Counted from the stretch's first letter, positions 25,850 through 37,079 are shown. The stretch is DNA of 60,000 nucleotides from Neocallimastix lanati (nom. inval.) (GCA_016946835.1 JACVTC010000069.1:690001-750000), one strand, 5' to 3'. The notes: a model not told the origin generated them from the sequence alone. Made by a program: numbers and translations.

Positions 25850-26207
25850 AATATATATTTAAGTATATATAAATATACTTAAATATATATTTTTAAAAAT
25901 TTTTTTTATAATATATTTATGTATATATATAAATATATATACATAAATATATTATATATATAAATATATAAATATATGTTTAAATTATTAATTAAAATTT
26001 TTTGAATTAACAAATAAATATTTGGACATAAAATTTAAAAAAATTAATTATTTATTTATTTTTATTTTTTTATTTCTTTTTTTATTTCTTTTTTTTTTTT
26101 TTTTTTTTAAGTAAAAATTATATATATTTAAAAATTATTTATATTTACTAATAAATACCTTTAAATGATATAATAGTTTTTAAAATTTATTAAATTACAA
26201 AATTATT
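25324..26207. other. Intergenic region with twin palindromes
   Basis: AT-rich sequence with a long poly-A run at about 25804-25840. Two adjacent palindromes (25843-25898 and 25907-25956) follow. No gene was found. Confidence 0.7.
25843..25956. repeat. Two back-to-back AT palindromes
   Basis: The first is 25843-25898, with arms ending TTTAAGTATA and TATACTTAAA around a 6-nt loop. The second is 25907-25956, with arms containing ATATTTATGTATATA and its reverse complement around a 4-nt loop. Both are perfect over 23-25 bp per arm. They lie between two codirectional genes. Confidence 0.85.
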
Positions 26208-26555
26208 ATGCTACCTTTTATTATTATTAAAGAGAATAAAAATTTATGGAAAATCTATTTTACTGATTTAGAAATCTTTTATTCGAGTAAACTTGGTTAC
26301 TTAAAAGAAAGATGCAAAAATTTAGAAATTCCAATTAATGATTATTACTTTACATTTAATGAAGGTAATTGATATTAATTATAAATCACAGAAAAATATG
26401 AGTAATTAAAAATAAAAATAAAATAAAATAAAATAAAATAAAATAAAATAAAATAAAATAAAATAAAATAAAATAAAAAAAAAAAAAAAGTGAAATTAAT
26501 ATTAGCATTAATAATAATAATAATAATAATAATAACTAAATTATATATACACACA

Positions 26556-26594
<39 letters not shown>

Positions 26595-27515
26595 CTTTCA
26601 TAAATTACAGTTGTTTTAGATGACGATGATAAGTATTTATACAAATATAATATCGATGTACTTTCAGAAGTTATACTAAAAAAAAAAACGCCTCAGCAAA
26701 TATATGATCAAACCAACTTAGAAAAAAACCTTAATGACAACGAAACCGCTTCTGAAGTAAACACGAAATCTATAAATTCTGAAAGCACTGAAAGTCATAA
26801 TTATCATAATACACAATATGAATCAAAAAATTTGAATAATAATGATAATACTAATGAAGATAGAATTAACGAAATGAATCATGGTCATACTAACATTATA
26901 TATAACTATTCAAATTCAAATAATAATGATGATAATAATGAAAAAAGATCTAAAGAAATGATTAAAATACAAATAAATGATATATCTAACTATGCCTCTT
27001 CAAATAATAATTATGACAATAATGAAGAAAGAAACGAAGCGTCGAGCAGTAATGATCATAGCAGTGGATATTATCCAAAGGAAAAAAAAATTGATAATAA
27101 TTTATCTATTGATTCACATAAAAAAATGATAAATTCTCATATCAAAAAATCAAACAAAAAGAAAATGTCAAGAAAAGAAATTTCTAGATTAATCAAGGAA
27201 AATTCAGATGAATTTCTTAAAAAATGTTTTGATGACATTATTTTTGATTTAGTTCCGTTACATAATGCATTTATTGAAAATGTAGATAAATATCAACCAG
27301 GTGAAGAAAATACATATGATTTAAAAATTTCCTATAGAAAAGCATCGGAATTTCTAACACAAGAACAAATATTAATAGATAGAGTTGAAAGTGAAAATAT
27401 AGAAGTAAAATCGAAACGTAAATTTCTTATAAAGTTTATTAAAAAATTAACAGATAGTATAGATAAAAAGAAAGAAAATTTCATTAAAGAGTCTTCAATA
27501 AACGACTTAAATTAA
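26208..27515 (+). CDS. Ubl-BAG-like cochaperone B (two exons)
   Basis: Proposed exons are 26208-26364 and 26611-27515, with a phase-1 GT-AG intron. The product is 353 residues. The intron sits at the same point as intron 1 of the upstream gene, just before VVL(E/D)DD, so the two genes are paralogues. Residues ~1-80 are a very divergent ubiquitin-like domain (LEIPINDYYFTFNE, VVLDDDDKYLYKYNI). Residues ~80-250 are rich in Asn, Ser and Glu. Residues ~255-353 form the BAG-like helical domain: DLKISYRKASEFL, QILIDRVESENIEV, KSKRKFLIKFIKKL. A cytosolic Hsp70-cochaperone role is inferred from this architecture. The basic residue of the BAG contact helix is kept, but the Gln eight residues later is Lys. 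The intron contains an (AAAAT)n run and an (AAT)n run. Confidence 0.65.
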
Positions 27516-27842
27516 AAAAAAAAAAAAATAAATAAATAAATAAAGGAGATATCAAAGGAAATTTACTAAACTATTTATTAATAATTAATACTTTATTTTT
27601 ATTATATATATTTACAGTAATAATAGATCAAAAAATTTATGAAAATATAGCAACACATAAATTAATAATACAAATTATTTATTATAATAATAATAATAAT
27701 AATTAAATAAAATAAAATAAAATAAATAAAATAAAAAAATGTAATTATAAAATAATATCTAATAATAAAAATAATAATAATATATATAATAAATGATTAA
27801 TAAATAAAAAGGAATAAAGAAAAAAAGACTTAACCGAAATAA

Positions 27843-27873
<31 letters not shown>

Positions 27874-29813
27874 TAATTAATGAAATAAATTAAATATATA
27901 AGCATAGACTCTAGAAAATGACGGAAATTACAAAAAGCAAAAGTAATGAATATTATCTGGCAGGTATGACCATTAAACAGATCCATTTAATGAATTAATT
28001 AATAAATTCTTTTTTTTTTTTTTTTATCCTTTTGAAAAATAAAAATTATAAATATATAAAAAAAGAAAAATATATTTATATTTATCTTCAAAATCATCAT
28101 CCTCAAAAACATAATTTTAAATATTTATAGTATTTGTCTATGTAAAAAGAATTAGTTTATTAAAATATATATATATATTTAATAATAATAATAATAAAAA
28201 AATGGACATAATGATTTTATCAAATATTACAATTATCATGATTATTATTTATTTATTATTATTTATTATTATTATTATTATTTATTATTATTATTTTTTT
28301 TTTTTTTTTTTTTTTTTTTTTAGTAATATTAGTATATGATAATATTATATCTTTTTTTTTTTTTTTTTTAATATATATAATATAATAAAGAATAAATAAT
28401 GTATATATTGATGATATATATTAAATATAATGATTATATTATTTATTGTTTACTATTATAATTATAATAATTATTCTTAATATAATAAATTTTTTTTTTT
28501 TTTTATTATTTATTTTTTGATTCAAAAATTTATTCATGATGTTGTCTTTTTTCATCATAAATTAATATAGACTAAAAAGAATTAATTTAATTATATGGAA
28601 AAATATTTTATTTAATGAAAGTGAACGTGATCATCACTTAACCCTTTTTATTTATTTAATAAGAAAGAACAATATTTTAAAATATAAAAATATATAAGAA
28701 ATTATTTATGTTTTATTCGCATAAATTTAATGATATCATCTGAACACTTTATTTTTATATATCAATAATGTCAAGATTACATAAAATAAATAATATACAA
28801 AAAGTTATACAAAGAATGATTATATATTATTATGCTGCTATATTTAAAACTTTATTTCCAAACAAAATGGATATAGAATGTTATTTCTATATATCGATCC
28901 TAAATTATGGGCTATACAATCCATCCATACTAAATATTTAAAAAAATATTGAATAACCATAACCATATAAAGGAATCTTTTTCTTTTTTTTTTTTAATTC
29001 TTTATTTTTTATTTCTTTTTTTTAAAAAAAAAAAAAAATTAATAAAAATTTTGGACATAAACATTATTATCATTATTATATTTTTTTTTTTATTAATATA
29101 TATATATTAAATTTTTCTATTAACTTACTATAAAACCTTTCATAAAATATTTTATAATTTTCTTTTATTTTATTTTTTATTTTTTTTTATTTTTATTTTT
29201 ATTTTTATTTTTTTTTATTTTATTTTATTTTATTTAAAAATAAATTAATGAAATAAAAAATATCTTTCCTTATCTTTCTTTCTCCTTTTTTTTTTTTTTT
29301 TTTTATTAAAAAAAAAAAAAAAAAAAAAAAGAAAAGAAAAAAAAGTTTTTTTTTTCATTTGTAATTGATTTAAAAATAATAATTGTTTTAATAAAAAAAA
29401 AATATATTTATTTTATTTTATTTTTATTTTTATTTTTATTTTTATTTTAATTTTTATTTAATTTTATTTTTTATAGAAAAAAAGTTCATAATGTTTTTAT
29501 AAAAGTAGATTCATTTAAAGTAATTGTGAAAAATATTTTATACTCTAAATTCATATTTTCAGTCTAAACTCTATTCACTTAACTAACAAATTACCTAATT
29601 CTAACAGAAAATATATGTATTTTTAGTCTTTGTATAACGGTACATAAATAATATATATATATATATATTTATTTATTTTATAATAAAATATAGTAAAAAT
29701 AAAGTAAAATTAAATAAAATAAAATATATATATGAACACTCGTAATTTGTTAATATATATTTTAAATAATTATGCATATAAATTTATATTATCTATAATT
29801 AATAATAATTATT

Positions 29814-29863
<50 letters not shown>

Positions 29864-29990
29864 AAATAATAATTCATATTAATTTATATTATCTATAATT
29901 AATAATAATTATTTTTTATAAATATTGTTTAAATTAAATAATTTATTTAAATTAGTTAATTTTTATAATGTTGATAGTATATAGATAAAA
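27516..29990. other. Intergenic region between BAG-like genes B and C
   Basis: Mostly AT repeats: (AAT), (ATT), (TTTTA) and TA runs at about 29818-29850. Two patches are slightly less biased. At 27905-27990 a short minus-strand reading DLFNGHTCQI faintly resembles the DLF.G.HQI motif of gypsy reverse transcriptases. At 28790-28940 a roughly 49-residue plus-strand open stretch has no recognisable motif. Neither is strong enough to call a gene. Confidence 0.5.
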
Positions 29991-30537
29991 ATGGGACCAA
30001 TAAAAAATTTTAAAATTGAAAATTTCAATCTAAAAACTAATAATTTTTCTAGTAACAAATCTAATTCTAATGAAAATATTTTTAGGCCTTTAAATAGAGG
30101 TATAAATATAATAAAAAAAATAAATAACTATATTAAATATATATATATATGTAAAAAAAAAAAAAATTATAGTTTATCAATATATATTTAAAATTATTAT
30201 TATATACATATTTAAATTATTATTATTATTATTATATATTTTTAGTTAAAACAAAAACTATTGAAAAAAGTAAAAAAAATACTAGAATCTATTCTATTCC
30301 AAAAATTATTATAGCAAAATTATTTAAGAATAAGGAAGGATCTAATTTCATTTCTAAAATAAAACGTAAAAAAAATACTAGAATCTATTCTATTCCAGAA
30401 ATTAATATAGCAAAATTATTTAAGAATAAGAAAGGATCTAATTTCATTTCAAGAGCAATATTTAACCCTAATTTTAAAAATTTTTGGAATGAAATAATTA
30501 AACTTCGACATAAAAGTAATAAAAAAAAAAAAAAAAA

Positions 30538-30569
<32 letters not shown>

Positions 30570-30750
30570 TAATAAAATCGAATCAATAGATAGATAAATA
30601 AATTTTATTTAAAATATAAAAAATCATATTTTTTTTATATATATATTTATATATTTATATTTTTAAATAAAACTTAATTAATTAATTAATTTTATTGATT
30701 AACTTTTCATTTTTATAATATTATTTTTAATTTTTTTTTTCATTATATAT

Positions 30751-30791
<41 letters not shown>

Positions 30792-31591
30792 TAATTATTA
30801 CAGAAAAAAGTTTGATGAATAAAAAGGATACCTACTCTCAAAATGATCCTTCATCTAGTCATCGAAATAACAACAATTATTTCCAATTAACTTCTTCTCA
30901 AAATGTTCCTTCATCTAGTCATCGAAATAACAACAATTATTTCCAATTAAATTCTTCTCAAAATGTTCCTTCATCTAGTCATCGAAATAACAACAATTAT
31001 TTCCAATTAACTTCTTCTCAAAATGTTCCTTCATCTAGTCATTCAAAAAAACAAAATAAAAATTTACCATTTAAATATTATAATGAGCAAGAGAATTGTC
31101 ATGGTAATAATAATAAAGGAATAAATAATGATAGCAATAAAAGAAACCAAAATGAAGCCTCGAAATCTAATAAAGATAATAATATAAAAAGGAAAATTGT
31201 AATCAATGGAAGAGAATTTTTAGATAGATTACTTGAACAACAAGTAAGAAGAGTCGCGAAGTCATCCATGTCAAAAAAAGAATTAAGAAAATTTATCGAA
31301 AAAAAACCTTTACGATTTATGGCAACGTGTAATATAGAAGTTGATGAAGATTCAGAAAAGTTAATAAATACCCTTAAAAAGAAAGTTAAAAATCATACTA
31401 GGGGCACACCAATAGACAAAGACATAGAACTAACTTATAGAAAAGCTATAGAATTTTTTATGAATAAATTAATATTAGTGGACAGAATTGAAAGTGATTG
31501 TATGAATGTACGACAAAAGCGTAAAGCCTTGGTTTCAAAAATTCAAAATCAAATTAAAACGGTGGAAAAAATAAGAGAAAAATTAAATTAA
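29991..31591 (+). CDS. BAG-domain protein C (three exons), Ubl replaced by duplicated exon
   Basis: Proposed exons are 29991-30099, 30246-30515 and 30804-31591, all junctions GT-AG and phase 1. The product is 388 residues. The first 126 residues show no clear ubiquitin fold. Exon 2 carries a 96-bp in-frame duplication, giving two copies of a 32-residue unit starting NTRIYSIP and containing IAKLFKNK. Exon 3 begins with 60-bp tandem repeats (three and a half copies of a unit with SSQNVPSSSHR then NNNNYFQL). Residues ~255-388 are a basic helical domain ending in the clearest BAG signature of the three genes: ELTYRKAIEF, LILVDRIESD, then RQKRKALVSKIQNQI. This keeps the Arg and the Gln, eight residues apart, that contact Hsp70 in BAG1. 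An Hsp70 nucleotide-exchange role is therefore best supported here, but the evidence is by eye. Confidence 0.65.
30837..31045 (+). repeat. Coding 60-bp tandem repeat in BAG-like gene C
   Basis: Three full units and a partial one with an exact 60-bp period, each containing CCTTCATCTAGTCATCGAAA and TTATTTCCAATTAA. The units are almost identical at DNA level, which suggests recent expansion. Confidence 0.95.
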
Positions 31592-31676
31592 TAAAGAAAA
31601 TGAATAAAAAATATATAATATATTATAATTAAAAAAAAAAAAAAAAAAATAATAATAATAATAATAACAATAACAA

Positions 31677-31721
<45 letters not shown>

Positions 31722-31742
31722 AAAAAATAATAATAATAACAA

Positions 31743-31778
<36 letters not shown>

Positions 31779-31786
31779 AAAAAAAA

Positions 31787-31834
<48 letters not shown>

Positions 31835-32470
31835 CATTATTATTTACGAACGTCACCCATTTAACTTTTAAATTACATTTATGTATATATAATTTTAAAA
31901 TTTATATCTATAATATTACTATAGTATAATGATTATTATCCTTTATATATAGAAATAGGTAGTTTTTTTATAATTCTAATTTATTTATTATTTAAACTTA
32001 ATTTAATTTAATTTATTTTATTTTATATTTTTTTTTTATTATTATTTTAATTTTATTTTATTTTATTTTTTTAAATTAAACTATTTTCCAAATTCAAAAC
32101 TATTCTGGTAATAAAAAAATTAAAAATCTATAATTATATATATATGTATAAGTAATTTTATAATTATTTTTATAAATTATATATATATATATATATACAT
32201 ATATAAATAATATTCAATTTAACATGTATGTCTTATATCAATAATATTATTTTTATTACTTTCTAATTATATAATAATGTATATACCACAAGAATAAATT
32301 AAATCATATTAATTTATTATTAAAAAAATTTTTTTTTTTTTTTTAATGATCATAATGAATATCTTGATAAGAAAAAAAAAAAAACTATTTATATAAAAAA
32401 TAAATTAAAATAAACAGTAAAACATTATAAATTGTATTTTTCGGCTATAAAAAATAAAAAATAAAAAAAA
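31592..32470. other. 3' flank of BAG-like gene C
   Basis: (AAT)n with poly-A interruptions at about 31650-31815, followed by (ATT)n to about 31845, form a large imperfect AAT/ATT inverted tract. After that comes AT-rich DNA with no gene. Confidence 0.7.
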
Positions 32471-32554
32471 AAAAAAAAATAAATAAATAATAAATAATAA
32501 ATAATAAATAATAAATAATAAATAATAAATAATAAATAATAAATAATAAATAAT

Positions 32555-32557
<3 letters not shown>
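32471..32557. repeat. (AAATAAT)n microsatellite, left flank of the LINE
   Basis: A pure AAT/AAAT array that abuts the poly-T (reverse poly-A tail) of the LINE. A matching array lies at 37498-37640 on the other side. Confidence 0.9.
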
Positions 32558-32592
<35 letters not shown>

Positions 32593-32684
32593 CTAGGAAT
32601 AAACTTTATTTAAATAATATTTTTTTTTTAAAAAATACATGAAGTTTAAATACATGAAATTTTTTTTATATTAATATTAAAAAA

Positions 32685-35228
32685 CTACGTTATGAGATTC
32701 GAGGACGAAAAGGCCTCTAACTCTTCCCATTCATCGAAGATAACTCCATGTGGATGAAAATTATCATTCGAATCTGTATCAGAATTTCTTCTTTGCCTTA
32801 TCGTTACGACGTCGACGCTCTTGACAACGGTAGGTCTAACACTATACAAATCGATCATGGTGTAAAAATCACCAATCACAATAGGCATAACGTTAGTAAG
32901 GAATTCCGCAAGCCCCACAAAATATGAAATCGGGAAAGAAGACTCGTTCGAAGGTGATTGAAAAATATTATTAATATATCGCCTTCTTTCCCCCGAGCCG
33001 ATCTTTAAGATTTCAAATACTGCATTTCCGCCAAGAAGGAGACACAGCACGTAAAAATTGATATTATCATCAAAATCTTCCTCTTTATCATCAGGAATGT
33101 TCAATGATTTCTCATAAACAATAAGAGAAAAATTAATAAAAATTTCATCAACAAAGGGAATGAAATGTTGCCTAAATTCTTCAAATTTAGGACATAAAAG
33201 TATCCAGTGTGTAAAACTAGGTATGCTGTTACTCTCACCACAACAAGGGCAGTATGTTGGGCAATTTTCTGATACTAGATTACTTTTAACATACGTTTTT
33301 ACATCAAATTCGAATCCACATTTAATTCGTCCAATCCAAAAAAATCCAAGAGAAAATTGTGAATATTTAAGTGATAGACGTTGAATAAATTTTTTAAAAC
33401 CAAATTTAAATTTCTTGTATTTTGTAGATCTGATCGCAGGAGTGCTTGAATAATGAATATTTTCCCAGTAAAACTTCCTTATTTCTCCAGGAAGTTTATT
33501 ATTGTGCTTGTGTACTGCTAAACTCCGTGCCTTTTTCGTCCAAGAATAGTGAGAAAGTGTAGGTATATTTTTGACTAAATGAGAAATAATACAAGAAGAA
33601 TCTTTCCACTTTTTAAAGCATCGAATCATCGCCTTAGCACAAAAACTAGCTATAGGAGGTATAGAAAGTTCCTTAGACATATTGTAAATTGAAGTATTGG
33701 AGGTTTTATTTTTAAACCCGAAACTCCAGTACAAACCTCGATTAAAAGCAGTTTGAGCTTTTTCAGTATTCTTTTTATTTGAACCAAGTAAGGGAGCATA
33801 ATAAAGAACTGAACTAAGGACAAAAGAAACTAGTATACGAGTTTTAAAGTAGAAAGGAACATTCCTATTGGTTAAAAAACTAAAGAAAGAGTTAACTGTA
33901 TAATTAATTTTACTATTCATCTTAGTAATAATAGGTTTTAAATCCAACGATTCATTAAAAGGTATACCAAGATATGTATATTGATTAGTGCTTGGTATAT
34001 AGTTCATACCAAGTCTAAATGTAGGATTTTCATAATGTCTTGAAGGTATAAAATTCTTTGGTTTAACAACTAGTGTAGCGCATTTATTGATTCCAAAGGT
34101 CATTTCATTTTTAATACCCCAATCATGAGCAATATTCAAAAAGTTTTTAAGTGAAGATTTTGTAGGAGCTAATAATACAATATCATCAGCAAATAATCCA
34201 CCATAACACTTTTTCTTTTCAGTAATCACACCATAACTTTTACATTTATCAAAAATATCATTGATAAATATATTGAATAAAATAGGAGAGAGAGGACACC
34301 CTTGGCGAACACCACGGTGTATTGGAAATTCTTTTGAAAGTTTACCATTAAAGTTTGCACGAGCTTTCGAGGTAAGGTATAGATTAGTAATGAATTGAAG
34401 GCATTTACCACGAATACCAAGATTATTTAGTTTAGTAAGTATATTGTAAATTGGAACTGAATCATAAGCTTTTTTAAGGTCAAGAAAGGCAAGAAAGGTA
34501 AATTTATCCTTAAATTTTCTTCTTTGACAAATTTCACGAATGGATACAAATAAACTAATACATTCTTCTTTATTTCTAAAACCAAACTGTTCTGGTCTAA
34601 TCATTCCATTAGAAAAAGCATAGTCCGATATTCTTTTAGTGACAATTTTTGATAGAATTTTTAAACCTACATTGATGAGTGAAATACCACGATAATTATT
34701 ACAATCTGAAAGATCCCCTTTTTTAGGAATAGAAACAATAGAAGCAGAGTTCCATTCATTAGGAAAGTCACCATCCCAAATTTTATTAAAAAGTAATAAC
34801 AGACACTTTGCACAATCGGAATAAGTAACCTCTTGATTAGAGTCATCCTGAGAAGAATTTCTACTCTCAAAATTAAAAAATGCTTTAAAAAATTCTGTAG
34901 GTATACCATCAGGACCAGGTGCTTTGTTATTTTTCATTGAAAGAACAGTTGAATGAATTTCTGACATGGAAATAGGTTGATTAATATCCCATGATTCCTG
35001 AGGAGTAGAAGAATTATTAAGTATTCTTTTCCAATAATTTTCATTAAGACTGTGACCAGTTATATCAGAAGCAAGTTCTTCATAGTATTCTGCAAAACGA
35101 TTGAGTTGATCTTCTTGGGATACTAGAACATTACCTTCTTTATCTTTAATGTATACAGGTGATTGGGAAGGACGAGTAAGAAGGTTTAGAAATTTTCTTA
35201 AGTCCAGACCAACCACGCTGGGCATCAT
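32685..35228 (-). CDS. LINE ORF: reverse transcriptase with C-terminal zinc-finger-like motif
   Basis: 847 residues from the listed ATG, but the true start may lie upstream in the other frame. RT landmarks appear in order: KAPGPDGIP (~102-110), SIPKKGDLSDCNNYRGISL (~166-184), RPEQFGFR (211-218), FLDLKKAYDSV with D250, GVRQGCPLSPILFN (306-319), and FADDIVLL with D348/D349. Around residues 653-680 a CPCC...H.....C motif resembles the zinc finger found after the RT in many LINEs. The C-terminal tail contains LLGG and GLAEFLTN, motifs shared with the fragments at 1555-1770 and 47393-48235. The RT box is intact, so activity in trans is possible if the frame is resolved. The plus-strand ORF at 33160 is a shadow. 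Confidence 0.9.
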   Translation of the reverse strand: MMPSVVGLDLRKFLNLLTRPSQSPVYIKDKEGNVLVSQEDQLNRFAEYYEELASDITGHSLNENYWKRILNNSSTPQESWDINQPISMSEIHSTVLSMKNNKAPGPDGIPTEFFKAFFNFESRNSSQDDSNQEVTYSDCAKCLLLLFNKIWDGDFPNEWNSASIVSIPKKGDLSDCNNYRGISLINVGLKILSKIVTKRISDYAFSNGMIRPEQFGFRNKEECISLFVSIREICQRRKFKDKFTFLAFLDLKKAYDSVPIYNILTKLNNLGIRGKCLQFITNLYLTSKARANFNGKLSKEFPIHRGVRQGCPLSPILFNIFINDIFDKCKSYGVITEKKKCYGGLFADDIVLLAPTKSSLKNFLNIAHDWGIKNEMTFGINKCATLVVKPKNFIPSRHYENPTFRLGMNYIPSTNQYTYLGIPFNESLDLKPIITKMNSKINYTVNSFFSFLTNRNVPFYFKTRILVSFVLSSVLYYAPLLGSNKKNTEKAQTAFNRGLYWSFGFKNKTSNTSIYNMSKELSIPPIASFCAKAMIRCFKKWKDSSCIISHLVKNIPTLSHYSWTKKARSLAVHKHNNKLPGEIRKFYWENIHYSSTPAIRSTKYKKFKFGFKKFIQRLSLKYSQFSLGFFWIGRIKCGFEFDVKTYVKSNLVSENCPTYCPCCGESNSIPSFTHWILLCPKFEEFRQHFIPFVDEIFINFSLIVYEKSLNIPDDKEEDFDDNINFYVLCLLLGGNAVFEILKIGSGERRRYINNIFQSPSNESSFPISYFVGLAEFLTNVMPIVIGDFYTMIDLYSVRPTVVKSVDVVTIRQRRNSDTDSNDNFHPHGVIFDEWEELEAFSSSNLIT

Positions 35229-36771
35229 TTTTTAAGAAACATTCGCCGATGGAATGAATCAAATTTTTAAATCTAATATTCCTAATATTTCTTTTAATAC
35301 TAATGATATAATCAGAAAGAACTCTATATTCTTTTGAGAGATCACAAAATTTTTGAAGATTTGACAAATCATTACTAAGTTTAAAATTTTTAATCCTTTT
35401 ATAAAATAAATGTTTTTCATGTGATAATTTCTTAATATAAGCAGGACAATGGAACGCTGAACCCTGTAAATTTGTAGGAACTCTTGCTTGAATGTCATCG
35501 CCTATTTTATTTGCTGTGTCAAGAAGTTTTTTAACCATTGTATTAGAGTCTAGATTATCATTATGTTCAAATTCATCCAGTAAACATGTGAATTTATTAT
35601 GAGAGAAGATTGCTTCACGTTTATCCCTACAAATTCGATTAGACCACTTAATTTGTTTATCCCGAGGGGGAGTAACAAAACCATCAGGAGATATTTTTTT
35701 ACAAGAAAGAATAAGTGGTAAATGGTCAGAGATGTCATTAAAAGAGTAGCATACAGAAGCAATATTCAGATAATTTCTTAATTTATCGTTCACTACTATA
35801 AAATCAATACAAGAATTCTTTCCACCATTAGACCATGTAAATTGATGACCAACCATATCCATAACAAACCATTGAGGGGAAATTCTAAGAATAAGATCTT
35901 TGAGTTGTTGCTTAGTCATGTTGAAATCACCAACAATAGTCGAAGGGTTATTCTGATAGTTCTTGAGCCAATTAGCAAAATCAGTTTCCGCTTTTTCTCT
36001 AGAGTCTTTGTGTTTTTTGCTAGGGATGTAAATGTTCCCTAAAGAACATCTGACACCCCAAAAAGAGAATATATTTACTGAGAGTATATATCTATATTCA
36101 AAATCATCAATAGTGAATTGGCAGGAGGAGTGCACACCTATATAAAGGCCCCTCATACCAGGGATTTTTTTGTTCGCACGTCTCAGTACTGTTCTATAAT
36201 GATTAAGGAATGGATATGAGTTAGAAAAGGAGTTAAGGAATGAACTATTACCGATTTCTTGAAGACAAATACAAATAGGATTAAAGATTGAATTAAAATT
36301 GGTAAGTCCGTCACGTTTTTCAGAATTCCAACCATTTATGTTCCAGCTAATACAGAGGTTGAAATATTTAGTATTCGAGAAAGGGTTAGCATACAGGAGG
36401 CTTTCAGAGATGGGGATTGAGAGTTCAGAATAATACCTGGTTCTATTATGATTAACATTGCTAAATGTGCGTATCCTTGAAGTAATCTTCCATTTTATTC
36501 TTTTAACAGGTAAGTGCTTAGTAATCAAATAAATAACCTTCAAATAATCCGTATAATTATTATAGTTAACTCTTAGGATGAAGTAGTTTTCCATATTAAT
36601 ATAGTGTTTTTTAACGATTCCATGAACAACTTCATTACAATTTGATATCTTTTTGCTTAAAAATTCCCATAGTCTACTTTCAGTCCAAGATTCAAGATCA
36701 TGAATGAAAATTAAAACAAATTTATCATGGTCAGGACCATAAAGTCGCAGACCTCTTCGTATAGTTGACAT
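35146..36771 (-). CDS. LINE ORF: AP-type endonuclease, in a different frame from the RT ORF
   Basis: 541 residues. Residues ~1-130 are unassigned. They include WTESRLWEFL and KRIKWKI, and could be an RRM-like or ORF1-like segment. Residues ~137-355 are an exonuclease-endonuclease-phosphatase domain with the expected catalytic set: SWNIN (N144/N146), LQEIG (E172), VGDFN (D282, N284), and SDH (348-350). This nuclease nicks the target for target-primed reverse transcription. The C-terminal part leads toward the RT (W..LKKISKPS) but runs into a stop at 35146. The RT frame is already open 83 nt earlier and lies +1 relative to this one. The shift could be a single-base change or a programmed event. 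It starts at the first ATG after in-frame stops. Confidence 0.85.
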   Translation of the reverse strand: MSTIRRGLRLYGPDHDKFVLIFIHDLESWTESRLWEFLSKKISNCNEVVHGIVKKHYINMENYFILRVNYNNYTDYLKVIYLITKHLPVKRIKWKITSRIRTFSNVNHNRTRYYSELSIPISESLLYANPFSNTKYFNLCISWNINGWNSEKRDGLTNFNSIFNPICICLQEIGNSSFLNSFSNSYPFLNHYRTVLRRANKKIPGMRGLYIGVHSSCQFTIDDFEYRYILSVNIFSFWGVRCSLGNIYIPSKKHKDSREKAETDFANWLKNYQNNPSTIVGDFNMTKQQLKDLILRISPQWFVMDMVGHQFTWSNGGKNSCIDFIVVNDKLRNYLNIASVCYSFNDISDHLPLILSCKKISPDGFVTPPRDKQIKWSNRICRDKREAIFSHNKFTCLLDEFEHNDNLDSNTMVKKLLDTANKIGDDIQARVPTNLQGSAFHCPAYIKKLSHEKHLFYKRIKNFKLSNDLSNLQKFCDLSKEYRVLSDYIISIKRNIRNIRFKNLIHSIGECFLKNDAQRGWSGLKKISKPSYSSFPITCIH

Positions 36772-37079
36772 AATAAAATAAAAAACTTATCTATATTAAT
36801 AAAAGGTAAGTGTAATATAAAAATAAAAAAATAAAATTAGTAAAAAATTAAAAAATTAAAAAAATAAAAATTTATTGCTGTTGTCTTCTCTTTCGTGTAT
36901 ATTGTTTGCTAAAACTTGTTTGTTTTTCTTTCTTTTTGTGTTGACTAGTTTTTAATTAATGATTTTCAATTATAAATTCCTGTTTTATGTAAAAATTTCT
37001 GTAAAATAATCATATATAATATAAAATTTAAATGTTAATGAAATAATAGTTGTGAAAAACTATAAAAAGATTCCCATCC

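Noticed and set aside
27905-27990. Short coding-like patch (MTEITKSKSNEYY on +, DLFNGHTCQI on -)
   Set aside because: Too short and ambiguous to call an exon or a retroelement fragment; mentioned only in the region note.
28790-28940. Open stretch of about 49 codons on the plus strand between BAG-like genes B and C
   Set aside because: No start context, no motif and no join to neighbouring exons.
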